Source of the DNA: Chloroflexi bacterium UBA4733
GTDB taxonomy: Bacteria; Chloroflexota; UBA4733
Length of the DNA: 35,461 nt
Direction: 5' to 3'
Assembly: GCA_002404055.1 (NCBI GenBank)
Contig: DHIZ01000066.1
Span: 24,048-59,508 of the forward strand
The notes under the pieces are model-generated. The model was given only the letters and a program-made list of their open reading frames with translations. It was not told the DNA's origin and ran no database searches. This document shows positions 31,458 through 35,461 of this stretch, one piece after another. The position numbers were made by a program, and so were the translations under genes. How positions within the stretch are numbered: position 1 is the first letter of the stretch; the number at the start of each line of letters is the position of its first letter.

Positions 31458-31560
31458 GGACCACCCTACGATGAATCGTAGGGCTACGATCGCAAAGCCT
31501 GCTGAAGCAGGCTGGGCCACGCATTAAACGCCGCTCAGCCTGCTTTAGCAGGCTTGGTCC
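31458..31560. repeat. R3 composite hairpin repeat
   Basis: Flanking arms GGACCA (31458-31463) and TGGTCC (31555-31560) enclose three near-perfect hairpins: CCTACGAT-GA-ATCGTAGG (31465-31482), AGCCTGCT-GA-AGCAGGCT (31496-31513) and AGCCTGCTTTAGCAGGCT (31537-31554). The GAA/TTTA asymmetry at the tips also occurs in R2. It lies in the 310-bp gap between the divergent glycosyltransferase and small membrane protein genes. Confidence 0.75.
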
Positions 31561-31736
31561 TGTTAGCCTGACCGCGCCGACGCCCGCAGGGCGGCCGTGT
31601 CAGGTGATCCGGCAGCGCAACGCTCGCTTGATGCAACCGCACGAATGACCCACAGCTTCATGCCTACGGAGCGAATGGTAGCACTGCTGTACCATCTGTG
31701 CGATAGTCTCCATGCGGCAGGGGTTAATCAGGAGGT

Positions 31737-31970
31737 ATGGCTGAAGCGATGTCCATGCGGCGGGGCGAGCCGGCGGGCTGGGAACGCCATTATTGGCGCT
31801 ACGCTGCCGTCGTTGGCGGTCTGGTTGGCCTGATCGACGGGGGGGCTCAACTGCTGGCCTACCATCGTCCCCTCGTGACAAGCGTGGCTGCCGGCCTGGA
31901 GGGTGGCACGCCCTGGTTCCTCATCTGGGGCCTGTTTGGTTGGTGGCGCGCGCGACGGCGGGGAGAATAG
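31737..31970 (+). CDS. Small two-helix membrane protein
   Basis: 77 residues or fewer. AGGAGG at 31730-31735 is one base from ATG 31737, so ATG 31749 (13 nt away) may be the real start. Two hydrophobic helices are visible: YAAVVGGLVGLIDGGAQLLA and TPWFLIWGLFGWW, separated by a short polar loop, with a basic C-terminus (RARRRGE). No family is recognised. The methyltransferase gene starts 50 bp later on the same strand. Confidence 0.55.
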   Translation: MAEAMSMRRGEPAGWERHYWRYAAVVGGLVGLIDGGAQLLAYHRPLVTSVAAGLEGGTPWFLIWGLFGWWRARRRGE

Positions 31971-32020
31971 GGTGAGCAGGCGACCGTCGCACCCCGCGAT
32001 ATGGCAAGGAGACAAGGCAC

Positions 32021-32794
32021 ATGGCGTCGAGCACCTGGAAACCTGAGCAGTACGCCCGCTTTCGCAACGAGCGCAGCCGCCCATACTACGACTTGCTGGC
32101 TCTGGTGCAGCCGCAGCCGGAAATGCGGGTCGTCGACCTCGGCTGCGGCACGGGAGAACTGACGCGCGTGCTGCACGAGCAGGTGCAGGCGCGCGAGACG
32201 GTGGGCCTGGACAGCTCGGAGACGATGCTGGCGAAGAGCGCCGCCTACGCGGGCAACGGCCTGCGCTTCGAGCAGGGCGACATCGCCGGCTTCCAGCCCG
32301 ACCACGAGTACGACCTCATCTTTTCCAATGCTGCCTTGCACTGGCTGTCGGGCCATGAAGCATTGCTCACGCGCCTGACGCGCGGCCTCACTCCTGGCGG
32401 CCAGCTTGCCTTCCAGGTGCCGGCCAACAACGACCATCCGACGCACGTCGTCGCGGCGGCGCTGGCGCGCGAGTCGCCCTTCCGAGAGGCGATGGGCGGC
32501 TACGACCGTCAGTGGCCCAACCTGACGCCCGTCGGCTACGCGCACCTGCTCGACCAACTGGGCTACCACGAGCAACTGGTCCAGCTGCAGGTCTACGTCC
32601 ACCACCTGCCCTCCCGCGAGGACGTCGTGGAATGGGTCAAAGGGAGCCTGCTCACCGACTACGAGCAGCGGCTTTCGCCGGCGTTGTTCGCACAGTTTTT
32701 GGAGCGCTATCGGGAGCAGTTACTGCCGCAACTGGACGACAGCCGCCCCTACTTTTTCCCCTTCAAGCGCATCCTCTGCTGGGGGAAGCAGTAG
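32021..32794 (+). CDS. Trans-aconitate 2-methyltransferase-like SAM methyltransferase
   Basis: 257 residues; AAGGAG upstream of ATG 32021. A class I methyltransferase with motif I VVDLGCGTGE at residues 37-46, acidic motif II GLDSSETML and motif IV DLIFSNAALHWL. The N-terminus WKPEQYARFRNERSRPYYDL, the PGGQLAFQVPANNDHPTHV stretch and the C-terminal LPSREDVVEWVKGSLL match trans-aconitate methyltransferase (Tam), which methylates trans-aconitate formed from the citric-acid-cycle intermediate so it cannot inhibit aconitase. The match is clear over the whole length but the substrate is not proven. Confidence 0.85.
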   Translation: MASSTWKPEQYARFRNERSRPYYDLLALVQPQPEMRVVDLGCGTGELTRVLHEQVQARETVGLDSSETMLAKSAAYAGNGLRFEQGDIAGFQPDHEYDLIFSNAALHWLSGHEALLTRLTRGLTPGGQLAFQVPANNDHPTHVVAAALARESPFREAMGGYDRQWPNLTPVGYAHLLDQLGYHEQLVQLQVYVHHLPSREDVVEWVKGSLLTDYEQRLSPALFAQFLERYREQLLPQLDDSRPYFFPFKRILCWGKQ

Positions 32795-32911
32795 GAGCCG
32801 GGCAGAGGGGGCCTGCCTCCGCGCTCGAAGGGCGCACTGTGCCGTCGGGTGCCTGGCCGTTATAGCGACTACCATGTGCTCTGCAAGTCCAGTACATCAT
32901 GAGGAGTTCCC

Positions 32912-33907
32912 GTGCAGCACAAGGCTCTCTACCTATTAAACAGCAGCGTCTTTGACCAGATCTACGGCCCGGAAGAGCGCGCTGAGATTGCGGCGCTCGT
33001 TGATGTCTACGCCCCGCCGCAGACCAGCGAGTCCATCCGCAGCGACTCGACGGTGTTGCAGGAGGCGGAGATCATCCTCTCCGGCTGGGGCATGCCGCTG
33101 GTGGATGCCGAGTTCCTCGCGCAGGCGCCGCAGTTGCGCGCCATCTTCTACGGCGCCGGTTCCGTGCGTGGCTTTGTTACGGAGCAGCTCTGGCAACGCG
33201 GCGTCATCGTCACCAGTTCCTACGCCGCCAACGCCGTGCCGGTGGCGGAGTACGCGCTGGCCGTCACCCTGTTTTCGCTCAAACATGGCTGGGGCTTTAT
33301 GCAGGCCATCAGGCGAGAAGGGAAGTTCCCGCCGCGCACAGCGGCGCCCGGCGCTTACGGCAGCACGGTCGGCATCATCTCGCTCGGCATGGTTGGCCGG
33401 TTGGTGATCGAGCGCCTGCGTGCCTTCGATCTGCGCTTGATCGCCTATGATCCATTCGTCACCCCGGCCGAAGCGGCGGCGTTGGGCGTGACGCTCGTCT
33501 CGCTGGAGCAACTCTTCCGGGAAGCCGACGTGGCCAGCCTGCACACCCCCTGGCTACCGGAAACTGTGGGGATGATCACGGGCACGCACCTCGCCTCCAT
33601 GCAACACGGCGCAACCTTCATTAACACCGCACGCGGCGCGGTGGTGCGCGAAGAGGAGATGATCGCCGTGCTCCAGCGCCGCCCCGACCTGCAGGCGGTG
33701 CTCGACGTGACCTACCCGGAGCCACCTGTGCCCGGCTCGCCCCTTTACAGCTTGCCCAATGTGGTGCTAACCCCGCACATCGCCGGCTCGCGCGATGCGG
33801 AGTGCCGCCGCATGGGTCGTTATGCCATCGACGACCTGCGCCGCTACCTGGCAGGCGAGCCGCTCCAATGGCAGATCAGCAAGGAGCGAGCGGCGCTGCT
33901 GGCCTGA
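32912..33907 (+). CDS. D-isomer-specific 2-hydroxyacid dehydrogenase
   Basis: 331 residues from GTG 32912 with GAGGAG upstream. The nucleotide-binding domain has VGIISLGMVGRLV (residues 153-165) and D180 at the end of the second strand (favouring NAD). The catalytic triad of the family is present: R241 in NTARGAVV, E270 in TYPEPP and H289 in TPHIAGS. It reduces 2-keto acids or oxidises D-2-hydroxy acids; substrate unknown. Its 3' end overlaps the convergent SAF oxidoreductase gene by 32 bp. Confidence 0.9.
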   Translation: MQHKALYLLNSSVFDQIYGPEERAEIAALVDVYAPPQTSESIRSDSTVLQEAEIILSGWGMPLVDAEFLAQAPQLRAIFYGAGSVRGFVTEQLWQRGVIVTSSYAANAVPVAEYALAVTLFSLKHGWGFMQAIRREGKFPPRTAAPGAYGSTVGIISLGMVGRLVIERLRAFDLRLIAYDPFVTPAEAAALGVTLVSLEQLFREADVASLHTPWLPETVGMITGTHLASMQHGATFINTARGAVVREEEMIAVLQRRPDLQAVLDVTYPEPPVPGSPLYSLPNVVLTPHIAGSRDAECRRMGRYAIDDLRRYLAGEPLQWQISKERAALLA

Positions 33908-35258
33908 TGTGAGGGTACGCCGTGCTCCGCCGGTCCTGCGCTTGCCGTAACCGCCAGGCCGGCGAGTCGCCTTCCGTGACGTCGTCGTAGTGCAAGGGTT
34001 GGTCGACACTGACCGCCCGGCGCAGCGTGACGTTGCCGGCCAGCCCTAGCGGTAGAAAGCGTTTGGCGAGGGCGATCTCGGCCCGTTCGATCAGGCCGTA
34101 GACCGTGCGGCCGCCACTGCCGTCGAGGCGTTCGCCGATGGCAAGGTCCCGCTTGGCGTGGGCGATGACATCCGCCGTGGGCTGGGGTAGCGGTGCTGCC
34201 GTGGCGATGCCCAGCAGGGCCGCCTCGGCGATGGAACGTGGCGTCTCCACACCGGGCATGTGATAGGGGCGGTAGAGCAGGGCGTTGCCGGAGATCGGGG
34301 AAGCCGGCAGTTCGAAGAACGGCAGGTCTTCGCGTAGGATCGGGCTATCGGTGGCCAGCACCACCCAGACCCCGTTGGCCTGAGCGTCGGCGATGATACT
34401 TTCGCCATCGGCGGCCACGGCGTTGGCCAGATCGACCACCCCTTCCCGCTCCAGTAGGCCGCCCTGGCTGCGCAGTGCCATGCGCACCGGTAGCTCGCTC
34501 AGCCCGGCCGACGGCTCGTGCATACCGCGACGATCCGGTGGCAGCCCCAGCGCGTTGGCGACCGCTGTCATCTCGATCTGCGCCTTGGAGCCGTCGCGGA
34601 AGGAGTTGTACATCTGCGCATTGAAACGGCGACGCTGCACCAGGTCGTCGCTAAAACCGAAGCGGGCAAAGGCCTTTTCCGGCAGGCCGGCGCGGTCGTA
34701 GGGGAAGCGTTTGGTGCCGCGACCGCAGGCGATGATGCGGTAGCCAAGGGAGCGGGCCCAATCGACCAGGCGCACGATGCAGGCGGGCTGGTCGCCATCG
34801 GCCAGCGTGTAGACCTTGCCGGCAGCGTCTGCCAGCCGCCGGAACGTCGCGCCGAGCAGGACATCCGCCTCCACGTCGACGTTCACCACGTGCAGCCCGG
34901 CGCCTAGCGCCGCGGGGATCACCGTGGCAGCGACATCCGGCTGCCCCGTCGCTTCCACCAGCACATCCAGCGGCAGTGTTGCCAGTGCTGTTGCATCATC
35001 GGTCAGCACTGGCCGCCCGGCAACGACGGCATCTGACGCCCTGCCCTGACCCAGGTCCTCCTCCCGCCAGCCGGCCGCCTGCAAAGCCGCCAGACCCCGA
35101 ACCCGGTCGAGGTCGGCCACGGCGAAAAGCCTCACGCCCGGCATCTGGCCGAGCGTCGCCGCCACCGTCGTGCCGAAGCGACCCGCGCCGACCAGCCCGA
35201 CCCGCAGCGGCCGTCCCTCGGATTGGCGGTCCAGAAGTTGTCGCAGGAGATATCCCAT
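33876..35258 (-). CDS. NAD(P)-dependent oxidoreductase with C-terminal SAF domain (homoserine-dehydrogenase-like)
   Basis: 460 residues from ATG 35258 with GGAAGG 9 nt upstream; longer readings run into a repeat. N-terminal Rossmann fold: RVGLVGAGRFGTTVAATL (residues 19-36) and VLVEATGQPDVAA. The middle has ALGAGLHVVNVDVEAD and CGRGTKRFPYDRAG as in homoserine-dehydrogenase relatives. The C-terminal part (AKRDLAIGERLDGSGG, FLPLGLAGNVTLRRAVSVDQ) is a SAF domain. The extreme C-terminus runs about 25 residues past the normal SAF end, over the convergent gene. Family function is not well settled; a role in sugar-acid or related catabolism is plausible. Confidence 0.8.
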   Translation of the reverse strand: MGYLLRQLLDRQSEGRPLRVGLVGAGRFGTTVAATLGQMPGVRLFAVADLDRVRGLAALQAAGWREEDLGQGRASDAVVAGRPVLTDDATALATLPLDVLVEATGQPDVAATVIPAALGAGLHVVNVDVEADVLLGATFRRLADAAGKVYTLADGDQPACIVRLVDWARSLGYRIIACGRGTKRFPYDRAGLPEKAFARFGFSDDLVQRRRFNAQMYNSFRDGSKAQIEMTAVANALGLPPDRRGMHEPSAGLSELPVRMALRSQGGLLEREGVVDLANAVAADGESIIADAQANGVWVVLATDSPILREDLPFFELPASPISGNALLYRPYHMPGVETPRSIAEAALLGIATAAPLPQPTADVIAHAKRDLAIGERLDGSGGRTVYGLIERAEIALAKRFLPLGLAGNVTLRRAVSVDQPLHYDDVTEGDSPAWRLRQAQDRRSTAYPHIRPAAPLAPC

Positions 35259-35350
35259 TGTTTGTTGCCTTCCATCAATCGTGCATAAGTATAGTAGGGG
35301 GAGGCCGGGGATGCCGGACACCGAGGTCGCCAACAACGTGTACATCGTCG

Positions 35351-35461
35351 GGTGCGGAGTGCGCCGCAAAGTTTTGCCTAGCGAGGGAGCGGTATTTATA
35401 GGCGAGGGTACAGGGCCGCGATTGCGATCGGCGGCCAAGCGACGAGGGCGACTGCGGTCGC
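35351..35461. repeat. Fold-back element, family A, copy 3, cut by window end
   Basis: From 35351 the sequence follows the left arm of the element at 14069: GGTGCGGAGTGCGCCGCAAAG, then TTGC..AGCGAG, then GTACAGGGCCGCG and the inner arm to GACTGCGGTCGC at the last base. The loop and right arm lie beyond the window. It sits upstream of the SAF oxidoreductase gene. Confidence 0.7.

Noticed and set aside
31600..31881. 93-codon minus-strand frame opposite the small membrane protein
   Set aside because: No ribosome site, no family features; the plus-strand frame has an AGGAGG and two clear hydrophobic helices.
1..35461. CRISPR array
   Set aside because: No series of regularly spaced direct repeats; the tandem 12-mer at 28229 has only two units and no spacer.
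1..35461. Transposase or integrase gene to mobilise the repeats or cassette
   Set aside because: No DDE, tyrosine or serine recombinase motifs seen in any plausible frame.

Overview
The window is high-GC bacterial DNA with no rRNA operon, tRNA or transposase that I could recognise. Two Uma2 nucleases, a DUF433-like protein, a LacI-controlled sugar ABC operon with an A/T-rich lipoprotein linker, a WXG/FtsK cluster and many palindromic intergenic repeats suggest a member of the Chloroflexota. This is an inference from gene content; there is no marker gene to prove it.

Layout. 1-2499: an MMPL/RND exporter (cut by the window start) diverges from a MarR regulator with a palindromic operator candidate. 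2633-6694: an accessory three-gene cassette of lower GC: an N6-adenine DNA methyltransferase, an HNH nuclease 4 bp behind it, and an unrecognised 315-residue protein. Its right end abuts a YCII gene cut off after codon 54. 6710-11340 is a gene graveyard: the YCII stump, an in-frame chimera of a short-chain dehydrogenase N-terminus with an ECF sigma factor, an MFS transporter with an internal deletion, a ribbon-helix-helix stump joined tail-to-tail with a PemK/MazF stump, and a LuxR-type HTH tail. An intact VOC protein and one small antitoxin survive there. 11348-12781 holds a Uma2 nuclease and an Abi-like HEPN gene split by an in-frame amber codon.

13151-18211 is the most unusual region: five co-directional genes encoding three small helical proteins (two with clear W-x-D/W-x-G motifs, one with a weaker W-D-D), a tail-anchored coiled-coil protein and a soluble three-domain FtsK/SpoIIIE ATPase. 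It looks like a stripped-down type VII (ESX-like) secretion locus without EccB, EccD, EccE or mycosin. A 437-bp fold-back element has inserted between genes two and three and is flanked by an 11-bp direct repeat. Two further relatives of this element lie at 29668 and 35351.

18368-24524: DUF433-like/Uma2 pair, a GT-C type membrane glycosyltransferase, a small unknown protein, a MerR regulator with a promoter that predicts a leaderless mRNA, a von Willebrand A protein behind three tandem hairpins, and a frameshifted aminoglycoside phosphotransferase-like kinase. 24645-29652: a sugar ABC importer operon (lipoprotein and two permeases, no ATPase) diverging from a LacI regulator, with an AAGCGCTT operator candidate in the promoter. 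29810-35258: a GT4 glycosyltransferase, a small membrane protein, a trans-aconitate methyltransferase-like protein, a D-2-hydroxyacid dehydrogenase and, convergent with it, a SAF-type NAD(P)-dependent oxidoreductase.

Three families of hairpin repeats (A at 14069, 29668 and 35351; R2 at 18199 and 23498; R3 at 31458) occupy most of the larger intergenic gaps.
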